Origin: Bacteroidota bacterium
Lineage (GTDB): Bacteria; Bacteroidota; Bacteroidia; Palsa-948
Length of the DNA: 32,664 bases
Reading direction: 5' to 3'
NCBI GenBank assembly: GCA_016213405.1
Contig: JACRAM010000009.1
Location: 1 to 32,664 of the forward strand
Positions 1 to 7,667 of this stretch are shown piece by piece. Made by a program: the position numbers and the translations under genes. The notes beneath the pieces were generated by a model. The model was given only the letters and a program-made list of their open reading frames with translations. It ran no database searches and had not been told where the DNA came from. Numbering within the stretch: position 1 is the stretch's first letter; each line of letters starts with the position of its first letter.

Positions 1-141
1 AAGAACATTATAATAACGAGCGCCCTCACGATTCTCTTAACTCTTTGTCTCCAAAACAATATTTACTCAACAACAAAAATCAAAATCAACCAATCCCAAA
101 ACACAATTTTGAACTGTCCTAACAATGGGGAAGCTTACACA
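1..141 (+). mobile_element. Right end of an IS3-family insertion sequence (partial)
   Basis: The window opens inside an insertion sequence. The first 40 codons of frame 3 encode the end of an IS3-family integrase-type transposase, and the stop lies at 120-122. The bases after the stop (about 123-141) end in the repeated dinucleotide CA, the usual last two bases of an IS3-family element, so the right tip is probably at 139 or 141. The left end and most of the element lie outside the window, so the terminal inverted repeats and target duplication cannot be checked. The exact tip is an inference. Confidence 0.7.
3..122 (+). CDS. IS3-family transposase (OrfB/integrase core), C-terminal fragment
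   Basis: Only the last 39 residues are present, read in frame 3 from the window edge to the TAA at 120-122. They contain YNNERPHDSLNSLSPKQYL, which matches the end of the DDE integrase domain in IS3-family OrfB proteins (YN.ERPH.sL...sP.ey). In that family this segment lies just after the catalytic glutamate, which would be upstream of the window. The protein catalyses excision and insertion of the element. The short tail after the motif is normal for the family. Identity to a named IS cannot be settled from this fragment. Confidence 0.8.
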   Translation, partial: EHYNNERPHDSLNSLSPKQYLLNNKNQNQPIPKHNFELS

Positions 142-143
142 CT

Positions 144-740
144 CTGTTTCCAAAATTCTTTACCAATACCAGTAAACATATTAATGTAGACAACCTGTAT
201 GTTACTGACCTTACTGAAAACTGCCTGAATAGTAGTTATACATTTTATGGTGATGTGCGCATTACAGGAGGTGCGCAGGGAGTAACGCTTACAAATACGC
301 ATGTGAATAGTGGCGGGCGCTTGCATGTAAGCTGCGTTGCCAGTTGTGGCGTTAATCCTGATGATTATCTTTTTGAACAACTTTCCTACGCAAAAATAAA
401 TAGTGATAACAATACTAATGGTGGTCTTCCTTCATTCGTTATGTCAGATGAGTTTAAACAAGTTGCTCCTCCTTCTGTTTTTATTTTTCCTAATCCTAGT
501 AATGGAATATTTGTCGTTGAAAGTTCTAAAGTAAATATTCAAAATATTCAGATAATAAATGCCCTCGGTCAGATAGTATACAAAACAACAATTGGCAGTG
601 GGCAATTGTCAGCAGGCAATAAACAGCCAACAACAAACGGGCAACTAACCATTGATTTGAGTTCCCATCCCAAAGGCATCTACTTTATAAAAGTGCAAAG
701 CGGAGAAAATGTGTACACCCAAAAAATAATCCTCCAATAA
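144..740 (+). CDS. T9SS type A sorting domain protein, 5'-truncated by the IS element
   Basis: The frame is open from just after the IS end to the TAA at 738-740, and reads as sensible protein from about 183 on, but it has no credible start or signal peptide. A GTG at 255 would be an internal start only. The C-terminal 80 residues form a T9SS sorting domain: IFPNPSNGIF, then a beta-rich stretch with NALGQIVYKT, then PKGIYFIKVQSGE and a basic last strand ending in KIILQ. In intact proteins this tail directs export by the type IX system and attachment to the cell surface. The part before it, with several Cys and Asn residues, resembles the end of a secreted repeat or polymorphic-outer-membrane-like protein, but I do not recognise the passenger. 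Without its N-terminus it cannot enter the Sec pathway, so it is probably a dead remnant. Confidence 0.7.
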   Translation: MFPKFFTNTSKHINVDNLYVTDLTENCLNSSYTFYGDVRITGGAQGVTLTNTHVNSGGRLHVSCVASCGVNPDDYLFEQLSYAKINSDNNTNGGLPSFVMSDEFKQVAPPSVFIFPNPSNGIFVVESSKVNIQNIQIINALGQIVYKTTIGSGQLSAGNKQPTTNGQLTIDLSSHPKGIYFIKVQSGENVYTQKIILQ

Positions 741-743
741 AAA

Positions 744-766
744 AAGCCCCGCAAAACACAGGGCTT
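744..766. terminator. Bidirectional terminator-like hairpin
   Basis: AAGCCC (744-749) pairs with GGGCTT (761-766) around an 11-nt loop. On the minus strand the stem is followed directly by a run of T, so it would best terminate the minus-strand gene ending at 881. On the plus strand it lies 3 nt after the stop of the truncated T9SS gene but has a poor T tract. Confidence 0.55.
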
Positions 767-833
767 CGTACTGTGTACCTTAGTAATTTCTTCGTACTTC
801 GCTGGAATCTTCCTCCCCCATTGGGTGAGAAAA

Positions 834-873
834 CTCCCCTCCCTAACGGGGAGGGGCAGGGGGTGGGGCTTGG
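834..873. repeat. GC-rich palindromic mini-element, copy 1
   Basis: CCCCTCCC (836-843) pairs with GGGAGGGG (849-856), followed by a G-rich tail with GGGGGTGGGG. The layout matches seven other copies in the window (19306, 19429, 25539, 26129, 26234, 27273 and 27485). This copy is intergenic, between the T9SS fragment and the hypothetical gene that ends at 881. Confidence 0.7.
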
Positions 874-880
874 GGGCTTT

Positions 881-1825
881 TTATTTCGGCTGCAACGGAA
901 AATCCCTCCCGCTCATCACCCCCGGCTTAATCACAATCACCTCCGTAACCGACTCAAATTCCGGCCCCTTCGAAATCGTAGCAGTATAAGTGCCGCTCTC
1001 CAACTTCTCCTCATAATTCCCCTCCTCATCACACACAATAAGTATCGCCTCCTTATTCTCCTGCTGCATTTTTATCTCCGCCTTCGCCAAACCCGCATTC
1101 GTACTCCCGTTCAATACAGTCCCCTTCATCCCCGACACCTTCGGATTAATCATCTCAAGTATCCTCTCAAAAATATAACGCTCCGCATACTCATGTTTTT
1201 TTCTGTAAATAATTTGCCCGTCATCCATCATGTCCCGCGCTGTAGTATAGCACGCATTATTTGCCTTTATCTTCTTTGCCGTTTCAACACCCGTCTCGCT
1301 CGCGCTCTTAAAATCGGTATACAAATCCTCAAACGCAGTAACATTCCCATCCACCGTCAACTCAAAACCCGCAGGCATGTTATTACCCCCATCCTGCAGC
1401 AGCGTCAGATTATCCGCAATATAATTATTCATGCTCGAACCCATTCCGCTCACACTCTCCCAATCATTCTGATTCGCCTTGCGGTAATATTTCTGTCCCG
1501 CCTTTTCATAATTCGCCTTCCTGAACTCTTCCGTAAACACACCATTTATATAACCCTTCGTCTGCAAAAAATTTCCTATCACCACATCAGCCGCCTTCTC
1601 CACCTTTATTCTCAACTGCTCCGCTTCCGCACCCCGCGCCTGGTCATCCGGCAATTTCTTCGCTGCCGCTATCGCCTTCTTTGCGTCCAACCCCTTTTGA
1701 GCGGTATAACTTTGCTTGTAATTCGTAAAATCAGCAATATCCTTCGCGTAATTATCCCACAGCGTATTCAATGCGCTGTACAAATCCTGCTGCGAGCAGT
1801 TGTAATTTTTTTGTTCCGGTTCCAT
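881..1825 (-). CDS. Hypothetical protein with a C-terminal carboxypeptidase-regulatory-like beta domain
   Basis: The product has 314 residues and I do not recognise the family. There is no signal peptide or membrane segment. Residues 1-230 are polar and look mostly helical, with a Lys/Ala-rich coiled-coil-like part around 45-85. Residues about 230-314 look like a small beta-sandwich of the carboxypeptidase regulatory-like type: GMKGTVLNGSTNAGLAKAEI, then YEEKLESGTYTATISKGPEF and a final strand with VIVIKP. Such domains usually pack against other domains or bind surfaces; the role here is unknown. The start ATG at 1825 gives the full frame, and no better internal start is evident. A long plus-strand frame covers the same DNA but has poor protein composition. 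A hairpin at 744-766 probably ends its transcript. Confidence 0.7.
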   Translation of the reverse strand: MEPEQKNYNCSQQDLYSALNTLWDNYAKDIADFTNYKQSYTAQKGLDAKKAIAAAKKLPDDQARGAEAEQLRIKVEKAADVVIGNFLQTKGYINGVFTEEFRKANYEKAGQKYYRKANQNDWESVSGMGSSMNNYIADNLTLLQDGGNNMPAGFELTVDGNVTAFEDLYTDFKSASETGVETAKKIKANNACYTTARDMMDDGQIIYRKKHEYAERYIFERILEMINPKVSGMKGTVLNGSTNAGLAKAEIKMQQENKEAILIVCDEEGNYEEKLESGTYTATISKGPEFESVTEVIVIKPGVMSGRDFPLQPK

Positions 1826-1949
1826 CTTTCGTGTTGCCTGATACTTAACTCTCAGGTCTTTTTTAGCGATACATTAATTTCTACTTTGGAGTATACCCTA
1901 AATCGTGCCAAACAAAGTTTTGTATATATTTTCATTCTCCATTCTGTAT

Positions 1950-1982
1950 TTTCTTCGCGTCTTTGCATCTTTGCGAGAGATT
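1950..1982. repeat. Dispersed CGCAAAGATGCAAAGACGCG-type repeat
   Basis: On the minus strand this segment reads CGCAAAGATGCAAAGACGCG, the kind of short repeat that encodes the peptide SRKDAKTRR when read as protein. From memory, close relatives of this sequence are scattered through many bacterial genomes and often give false small ORFs. It lies just before the 21-bp tandem array, with no gene evident around it (1826-2292). Confidence 0.5.
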
Positions 1983-1985
1983 GTA

Positions 1986-2288
1986 TTAAAATCCATTTCT
2001 AAACGCGTAAAACCCATTATCAAGCGTGCCTGTCCCGTTCTTCTCGGGGTAAAATCCGCTGTCAAGCATGTAAAATACATTATCAAGCATGCCTGCCCCA
2101 TTCTTCTCGGGGTAAAATCCGCTGTCAAGCGTGTAAAATCCATTTTCAAGCGTGTTAAATATCCACGGTCAAGCGTGTAAAATCCATTGTCAAACGTGTA
2201 AAATTCGCTGTCAAGCGTGTAAAATCCGTTGTCAAGCGTGCCTGCCCCGTTCTTCTCGTGGTAAAATCCACTGTCAAACGTGTAAAGG
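1986..2288. repeat. Tandem array of 21-bp units with 42-bp variants
   Basis: Eleven units begin with AAGCGTG or a one- or two-base variant (AAACGCG, AAGCATG, AAACGTG) at 2000, 2022, 2064, 2085, 2127, 2148, 2171, 2192, 2213, 2234 and 2276. Spacing is 21 nt or exactly 42 nt, with single exceptions of 22 and 23. The basic unit is AAGCGTGTAAAATCC plus a six-base tail ending in GTC. The 42-bp form (three copies) carries an extra block with CCTGCCCCGTTCTTCTCGGG. Because 21 is a multiple of three, frames stay open on both strands, which explains the apparent small ORFs here. It fills the gap between two minus-strand genes. Confidence 0.85.
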
Positions 2289-2292
2289 GGAC

Positions 2293-3432
2293 TTAAGTCA
2301 ACACCGCTCTTGAAATCACAATCTTCTGAACTTCGGTTGTCCCTTCATAAATCTGAGTGATTTTTGCATCGCGCATCAAACGCTCCACATGATATTCTTT
2401 CACATATCCATAACCGCCATGCACCTGCACCGCTTCAACTGTGGTCTCCATCGCAACGCGCGAAGCATAAACTTTTGCCATCGCGCTGGCAGTGCTGTAA
2501 TCCAAGTGATTATCTTTCAGCCATGCGGCTTTTAAGCAGAGCAAACGTGCCGCTTCAATCTCTGTTGCCATGTCGGCAAGTTTGAATTGAATTGCCTGAT
2601 GTTTTGAAATTTCTTTTCCAAATGCTTTTCTTTCTTTTGAATAAGCGAGTGCAAGTTCGTATGCGCCCGATGCAATGCCGAGCGCCTGCGCAGCAATTCC
2701 TATTCTTCCTCCAGCCAATGTTTTCATAGCGAAGGTGAACCCAAATCCGTCTTCGCCAATTCGGTTTGCTTTCGGAACTTTTACATTGGTGAACATCAGC
2801 GAATGTGTATCACTCCCGCGAATACCGAGTTTATCTTCTTTCTTTCCGACCTGAAATCCGGGCATTCCTTTTTCCACTATGAAGCAATTAATGCCTTTAT
2901 GTTTTTTTTCAGGATGCGTTTGAGCCATCACAAGATAGGTTGTTGCGCTTCCTCCGTTAGTAATCCAGTTTTTTATTCCGTTCAAAATATAATAGTCGCC
3001 TTTATCTTCAGCAGTAGTTTTTTGTGAAGTCGCATCGCTTCCGGCTTCTGGTTCGCTCAAACAAAAAGCCCCGATGATTTCTCCTTTGGCGAGTGGCACA
3101 AGATATTTCTGTTTCTGCTCTTCCGTGCCGTAAGCTTCCAGCCCCCAGCACACGAGAGAATTATTCACGCTCATCACCACAGAACACGATGCATCCACTT
3201 TTGATATTTCTTCCATTGCCAGCACATAGGAAATTGTATCCATGCCTCCTCCTCCATATTTCAGATCAACCATCATCCCGAGAAATCCTAATTGCCCAAG
3301 CTGTTTAATTTCTTCCACAGGAAATTTTTGCTGGTTATCGCGCTCAATCACGCCTGATTTCAAAACTTCCTGCGCGAAATCGCGGGCTGCTTTTTGCACG
3401 GAGAGATGCTCTTCTGATAATTCAAATTTCAT
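2293..3432 (-). CDS. Acyl-CoA dehydrogenase (short/branched-chain type)
   Basis: This 379-residue flavoprotein catalyses the first step of fatty-acyl or branched-chain acyl-CoA beta-oxidation, making the trans-2-enoyl-CoA and passing electrons to ETF. The length is standard for the family. Visible signatures are the FAD-binding stretch CLSEPEAGSDA, NGIKNWITNGG, the central GGRIGIAAQALGIASGAYE, and the C-terminal QIYEGTTEVQKIVISRA with the presumed catalytic Glu at about residue 363. I chose the ATG at 3432 (MKFELSEEHLSVQ), which matches family N-termini; the upstream extension to 3549 would run through the anmK start. It is divergent from anmK with 46 bp between starts. Substrate chain length cannot be told from sequence alone. 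Confidence 0.93.
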   Translation of the reverse strand: MKFELSEEHLSVQKAARDFAQEVLKSGVIERDNQQKFPVEEIKQLGQLGFLGMMVDLKYGGGGMDTISYVLAMEEISKVDASCSVVMSVNNSLVCWGLEAYGTEEQKQKYLVPLAKGEIIGAFCLSEPEAGSDATSQKTTAEDKGDYYILNGIKNWITNGGSATTYLVMAQTHPEKKHKGINCFIVEKGMPGFQVGKKEDKLGIRGSDTHSLMFTNVKVPKANRIGEDGFGFTFAMKTLAGGRIGIAAQALGIASGAYELALAYSKERKAFGKEISKHQAIQFKLADMATEIEAARLLCLKAAWLKDNHLDYSTASAMAKVYASRVAMETTVEAVQVHGGYGYVKEYHVERLMRDAKITQIYEGTTEVQKIVISRAVLT

Positions 3433-3446
3433 ATATGATAAGTTAG

Positions 3447-3454
3447 TAATTTTG
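3447..3454 (+). promoter_or_regulatory. Bacteroidota -7 box for anmK
   Basis: TAATTTTG fits the TAnnTTTG consensus exactly and ends 24 nt before the anmK ATG at 3479. The upstream box would overlap the start of the divergent acyl-CoA dehydrogenase gene, where TTTC (3427-3430) is a weak match. Confidence 0.5.
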
Positions 3455-3478
3455 AATAGTGCACTAAGGTATAAAAAT

Positions 3479-4549
3479 ATGATAAAGTATAAGGTGATAG
3501 GAATTATGTCAGGCACCTCATTGGACGGACTTGATATTGCATATTGCAAATTTTATAAAAATAAAAGTTGGGGATACAAAATCATTCAGGCCCGAACAAA
3601 AAACTATAATATAAAATGGAAAAAGAAACTGAATAAGGCATTTAAGATAAAGAAGAAAAACCTTGAAACTCTGAACATCGAATATGGAAATTATATAGGA
3701 AAAGAAATTTTAAAATTTATTAAACAAAAAAAACTTTCTCCGGATTTGATTTCTTCACACGGACACACTATTTTTCACCAGCCCGAGAAAGGAATCACAC
3801 TTCAGATTGGAGATGGAAAAACTATTTCTTCTTTGTGCAAACTTCCTGTCATATGTGATTTCCGCTCTGGCGATATTGAACTGGGAGGACAGGGCGCTCC
3901 GCTTGTTCCGCTGGCGGATAAGCTTCTTTTTTATGATTACGATTATTGCCTTAACCTGGGCGGTTTTGCGAATATCTCCTATGATAATTCAAAAAATAAA
4001 AGAATAGCATTTGACATTTGTCCTGCCAACATTGTGCTGAATAATTTAGCAACAAAACTCGGAAAAGATTTTGATAAAGCAGGAAAAATCGCATCTCAAG
4101 GGAAGGTAAATCGGAAGCTTCTTGAAAAACTTAATGAACTTTCATTCTATAAATGCAAGCCACCAAAATCACTGGGAAGAGAATGGGTGGAGAAATACTT
4201 TTTTCCGTTTTTAAATTCATTTAACATTTCTATTCAGGATAAACTCAGGACTGTTTGTGAGCATATTGCTTTTCAAATCACTTTAGTTGTTAACCCCGAA
4301 CCCCGAACCCCGAACTCCGGACTTTTAATTACAGGCGGTGGGGCTTACAACAAATTCCTAATAGAGAGAATTTCTGCTCAGGTAAAATGTAAAGTTGTTC
4401 TTCCTGATGACAAAACCATTCAATTCAAGGAAGCCATGGCGTTTGCATTTCTTGGAGTGTTAAGAATGCGAAATGAAATAAATATTCTGAAAAGTGTTAC
4501 GGGTGCAAAGCGAAACAGTTCTGGCGGGAAAATTTATTCACATAATTAA
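3479..4549 (+). CDS. anmK: Anhydro-N-acetylmuramic acid kinase
   Basis: AnmK hydrolyses and phosphorylates 1,6-anhydro-MurNAc to MurNAc-6-phosphate during cell-wall recycling. The product has 356 residues from the ATG at 3479, close to the family norm. The N-terminal ATP-binding motif IGIMSGTSLDGLD is intact, followed by SSHGHTIFHQP, the substrate-side DFRSGDIELGGQGAPLVP with the expected catalytic Asp, CLNLGGFANIS, and the C-terminal LLITGGGAYN. Near residues 272-280 there is an odd NPEPRTPN-type insert encoded by three AACCCCG repeats. No murQ or other recycling gene is next to it. The last four bases overlap the convergent small gene. Confidence 0.95.
   Translation: MIKYKVIGIMSGTSLDGLDIAYCKFYKNKSWGYKIIQARTKNYNIKWKKKLNKAFKIKKKNLETLNIEYGNYIGKEILKFIKQKKLSPDLISSHGHTIFHQPEKGITLQIGDGKTISSLCKLPVICDFRSGDIELGGQGAPLVPLADKLLFYDYDYCLNLGGFANISYDNSKNKRIAFDICPANIVLNNLATKLGKDFDKAGKIASQGKVNRKLLEKLNELSFYKCKPPKSLGREWVEKYFFPFLNSFNISIQDKLRTVCEHIAFQITLVVNPEPRTPNSGLLITGGGAYNKFLIERISAQVKCKVVLPDDKTIQFKEAMAFAFLGVLRMRNEINILKSVTGAKRNSSGGKIYSHN
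4292..4320 (+). repeat. AACCCCG micro-repeat inside anmK
   Basis: Three perfect AACCCCG units and a fourth degenerate one (AACTCCG) lie in frame within anmK, just before the conserved LLITGGGAYN segment. They encode a Pro/Asn/Glu-rich loop that looks foreign to the fold. Confidence 0.75.
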
Positions 4550-4851
4550 AAGCGGTCGTCATCAAAAAATCCTTCTTCTTCGTCATCATCATCTTTGTCA
4601 TCTAGCACTGCATCATCGATGTTTTCAAGTTTTGGCTCGCTTTCAGAAAAAAATTCTTCTTCTTTATCATCCTGCTCATCTTTTTCTATTGCATCATCCC
4701 AGCCATCTTCTCCTTTTGCTTTTGATTTTGATGCCGAAGCTTTCATCGCTTGTGTTTTCCGGGAAACTACTTTAGCAGCTTTCTTTTGTTTAGCTTTCGT
4801 GATGGCTTTCACCTTCGCGGGTTTTGATTTTTTAGTTTTTGATTTCTTCAT
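4546..4851 (-). CDS. Small bipolar-charge protein (Lys-rich N-half, Asp/Glu-rich C-half)
   Basis: The product has 101 residues with a striking charge split. Residues 1-46 are rich in Lys and Ala, in the style of histone-H1-like or nucleoid tails. Residues 47-101 are mostly Asp, Glu, Phe and Ser, including DDKDDDDEEEGFFDDDRF at the end. It is predicted to be disordered, with no signal peptide. Its stop overlaps the anmK stop region by 4 nt on the opposite strand, and the aminopeptidase gene lies about 100 bp upstream with no clear promoter between. I do not know the function; a nucleic-acid or chaperone-like role would be a guess from composition. Both strands are open here, but the opposite frame has poor composition. 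Confidence 0.6.
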   Translation of the reverse strand: MKKSKTKKSKPAKVKAITKAKQKKAAKVVSRKTQAMKASASKSKAKGEDGWDDAIEKDEQDDKEEEFFSESEPKLENIDDAVLDDKDDDDEEEGFFDDDRF

Positions 4852-4955
4852 AAATGAAGTTTTTCAAAATTTATTCCCTTGGTTAACGGGTTTGTGATAC
4901 AAAATTAAAAACTTTTGATATAAATAATATTCCGAAATAATTTTTTTTCACACCC

Positions 4956-7565
4956 TTAATTGGGCGTCATAACCGAATTATATAAAGTAGTTAGTTTCTG
5001 CTTCTGGTTCTGTGCCTGAGCCAATTGCTGTTCAAGGGTTTTCAGTCCGTCAGGTAGCGGATTGCTTTGTTTCAGTTTGGCAATTTGCTCTGTAATTTTC
5101 TGCTCGCGATCAGAATACATTTGGGCAAGGTCTTTTATTCCTTTCTGCCCGAAATAGCGTACCCAGCGGTTGTCTTCCGTGCGGGCAATCTTTTCAAGAA
5201 TTTTTATTCCGGCATTAATGGTATCATCGCTGCAAAGCTTGAGAAAATCCGTGTAGGTCATGGCAAAAGAAACATTTTCCCATCCACTCATTTTTTCAGA
5301 AAGGCTCACAAAAAATGATTGATTTGCATCACTGCCGTGAAGAGAATAAATCTGCGCAACCGCCAGCAGCATGTCCATACTTTTTTCTGATTCAAATTTT
5401 TTGGCGATTTCCATCGCCTCTTTTTCATCCTTTTTTGACAGAGCGGAAAGTGATGCTCCTGCCACCGAATACGATTTATCATTTATTCCATTTCGATAAA
5501 CTTGGGTGAGGTCATCATCCTGGTAATTGTTTGCAAGCTGTTCGGTGGCAAGAGCGCGCACAGAAGATTTCTCATCGTTCCTGGCAAGGGCAATAAGTTT
5601 TTCTTTCACTTTGTTTTTATATTCAGAAGGAAGTTTTTCCAGAAAGTTGATGGCTCTTTCCCGCAGGTCGGAATTTTTATCGCTCAAAGCTGAAACAATT
5701 ACATCAGCCGCATCAGGCATGCTTGCAAAGTTGGCACATTCTTTCATGGCTTCCAGTCTATCCTGATAGAGCGGGCAGTTTTTATATTCGAATACACGCT
5801 CGGCTACTGATAATTTTTCTTCTTTCACGCAGAGCAGGCTTTTTTCCGCATCCACATTAACAAAATCAGGTTTGCGGGATAGCGGGAATGAAAAATCTTC
5901 GGTCTGGTTATTTACCCATACACGCTTGCGCTCTTTTTTTCCATCAGCATAAATATCAATGTCAACCGGAATTCTGAAGACAGGAGATATGTTCAAATCC
6001 TGAAGCTGCTGAATGCGTACAAAATATTTCTGCAGCGTGTCATTGTAATTATGTTGTATAAGAAGTTTTGGATGACCTTCCGCAAAAAACCATTGATCAA
6101 AGAACCAATGTAAATCTTCTCCTGTTATCTGCTCGAACGCAAGGCGGAGGTTATCAGCTTCCACCGATGAGAATTTGTTTTTATCGAGATACAATTTAAG
6201 TGCAGAGAAGAACGCATCATCACCCAAATATTTTCTAAGCATATGAAGAACAGCGCCTCCTTTGTTATAAGAATGTGAATCAAAAACATCATCGGGCACA
6301 TCATAATAATACCGTATTAAATGCTTGGGAGATTTTTCGGCATTGGAAAGATAGCCCGACATGGACTCGCGTCCGTGCTGGTCAGCCGCATCGCGACCAT
6401 ACTTATATTCCTGCCAGAGATATTCTCCGTAAGTAGCAAAGCCCTCATTGAGCGTGATGTTTGCCCATGATTCGCAGGTAACATAATCGCCAAACCAGTG
6501 GTGAAAAAGTTCGTGAGAGATAACATCTTCATAGCTGTTGTCGAGGTTCTCCCTGTCTGTTTGATTTAAAAATTCTCCATGAAGAACCGCAGAAGTGTTT
6601 TCCATAGCTCCTGAAACATAATCGCGCACTACCACTTGTGAAAATTTTTCCCAGGGATAAGGAGTGCCGAACTTGTTGGAAAAAAACTCAAGCATCTCGG
6701 GAGTTTTTCCGAAAAGGAGTTTTGCGTAGGGTTCGAATTCGTGTTCCACATAATAATTTACATCAATGTTTCTCCATTTGTCTTTTACAATAGCAAAATC
6801 TCCCACGGTCATCATTGAAAGGTATGGGGCGGAAGGAAGTGACTGTTTCCAGTAATCCGTTCGGGAGCCATCCGGATTTTTCTTTGATGAAATTAAAAGA
6901 CCGTTTGAGAGTGTGACAAAATTTTTGTGAGCGGAATCAATGGTGATATAAATTTCCTGCGTCATTCTTTCATTCGGTTTATCAACAGTTGGAAACCAGC
7001 AGGAGTTGGATTCGGGCTCGCCTTGTGTCCAAAGTTCTGTGGGCTTATTTTTTTCTTTGCCCTGCGGATTAATAAAGTAAAGTCCTTTATCGGAAGTGAT
7101 GGCATTTCCTGCATGGATTTCGCGCTCGTTGGGTTTTGCCACATAGTCAATAAAAACCTTCAGTGTATCATTACGGGAATATTCCTTATCAAGCGAAATG
7201 GTGAGTTGGGTTTTGTTATACGTGAACGGAAGAGTTTTCGTTGGATTAGTAAGAAGAGAAACTTCTTTCACTTCAAACCCTTTTGCATCAAGCGTGATTT
7301 CTTTTGCAGGATAGAAGTACGGCTTAAATGTAATGGTTGCTTTGCCGTTCATGTATTGTTTTTCCCAATCAAAATTCACCTCAAGTTTGGTGTGAAGGAT
7401 GTCAATGCTTCTTGTGGAAGTTGGATGAAATTCTCCCGGCTCATGTTTAGCAAGTGTATCACCTGTTTTGGCAGGAAATTTCTGTGCAGACTCATGTGAT
7501 TTGCGAGAAGTCGTGCAACTTGCAGCTACGAGTATAGCAGAGATTATTATACAAAACTTTTTCAT
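4956..7565 (-). CDS. M1-family aminopeptidase, lipoprotein, with C-terminal HEAT-like repeats
   Basis: This 869-residue zinc metallopeptidase removes N-terminal amino acids from peptides. The N-terminus is a lipoprotein signal peptide with lipobox VAASC (Cys at about residue 17), so it is probably anchored to an envelope membrane. The M1 exopeptidase motif GAMEN is at about 319-323. The zinc site HELFHHW starts at residue 351 and follows HEXXH-X18-E, with the third ligand in NEGFATY (E374). Residues about 600-800 carry short alpha-helical repeats (DLRERAINFLEKLP and similar) of the HEAT type seen in longer M1 enzymes. The end is a coiled-coil-like Gln-rich tail. It is divergent from the large membrane protein gene. 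Confidence 0.95.
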   Translation of the reverse strand: MKKFCIIISAILVAASCTTSRKSHESAQKFPAKTGDTLAKHEPGEFHPTSTRSIDILHTKLEVNFDWEKQYMNGKATITFKPYFYPAKEITLDAKGFEVKEVSLLTNPTKTLPFTYNKTQLTISLDKEYSRNDTLKVFIDYVAKPNEREIHAGNAITSDKGLYFINPQGKEKNKPTELWTQGEPESNSCWFPTVDKPNERMTQEIYITIDSAHKNFVTLSNGLLISSKKNPDGSRTDYWKQSLPSAPYLSMMTVGDFAIVKDKWRNIDVNYYVEHEFEPYAKLLFGKTPEMLEFFSNKFGTPYPWEKFSQVVVRDYVSGAMENTSAVLHGEFLNQTDRENLDNSYEDVISHELFHHWFGDYVTCESWANITLNEGFATYGEYLWQEYKYGRDAADQHGRESMSGYLSNAEKSPKHLIRYYYDVPDDVFDSHSYNKGGAVLHMLRKYLGDDAFFSALKLYLDKNKFSSVEADNLRLAFEQITGEDLHWFFDQWFFAEGHPKLLIQHNYNDTLQKYFVRIQQLQDLNISPVFRIPVDIDIYADGKKERKRVWVNNQTEDFSFPLSRKPDFVNVDAEKSLLCVKEEKLSVAERVFEYKNCPLYQDRLEAMKECANFASMPDAADVIVSALSDKNSDLRERAINFLEKLPSEYKNKVKEKLIALARNDEKSSVRALATEQLANNYQDDDLTQVYRNGINDKSYSVAGASLSALSKKDEKEAMEIAKKFESEKSMDMLLAVAQIYSLHGSDANQSFFVSLSEKMSGWENVSFAMTYTDFLKLCSDDTINAGIKILEKIARTEDNRWVRYFGQKGIKDLAQMYSDREQKITEQIAKLKQSNPLPDGLKTLEQQLAQAQNQKQKLTTLYNSVMTPN

Positions 7566-7584
7566 GGATCTTCCAAAAGGAATA

Positions 7585-7592
7585 CAAAGATG
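7585..7592 (-). promoter_or_regulatory. Probable -7 box for the M1 aminopeptidase gene
   Basis: The minus strand reads CATCTTTG, one mismatch from TAnnTTTG, ending 20 nt before the ATG at 7565. The same CATCTTTG form appears before the TPP riboswitch. Confidence 0.4.
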
Positions 7593-7650
7593 TATAAAAG
7601 TTAAGATACTCTAAGGATTTCTTTATTATTCATTTGGTATAAAATTAAAA

Positions 7651-7658
7651 TATCTTTG
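7651..7658 (+). promoter_or_regulatory. -7 box (TATCTTTG) upstream of the large membrane protein
   Basis: TATCTTTG is a perfect TAnnTTTG match. TTTG at 7633-7636 lies upstream but with only 14 nt spacing. Transcription would begin near 7665, so a start at ATG 7668 would be almost leaderless and ATG 7692 would have a 27-nt leader. A TTG start at 7656 would lie inside the box and is unlikely. Confidence 0.45.
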
Positions 7659-7667
7659 CTGGAGATC

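Noticed and set aside
1-186. Frame-1 open stretch resembling a signal peptide (KNIIITSALTILLTLCLQ)
   Set aside because: Frame 3 over the same bases gives a clear IS3 transposase tail, and frame 1 ends at a TAG after IS DNA. The hydrophobic run is a by-product of the transposase codons, so no frameshift in the T9SS gene is needed.
773-2002. Long plus-strand frame of 409 codons
   Set aside because: It is the opposite-strand shadow of the 881-1825 minus-strand gene and has an Arg/Leu/His/Ile-heavy composition with no domain, and it enters the repeat region.
1898-2149. Minus-strand small ORF in the first 21-bp array (DFTRLTADFTPRR)
   Set aside because: Open only because the unit length is a multiple of three; plus-strand frames are open as well, and there is no promoter or conserved start.
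1986-2288. CRISPR array
   Set aside because: Units are contiguous with no unique spacers, the unit is only 21 nt, and no cas genes are present.
3433-3549. Extended N-terminus of the acyl-CoA dehydrogenase
   Set aside because: The extension lacks homology, crosses the divergent anmK promoter and start, and MKFELSEEHLSVQ matches usual family starts.
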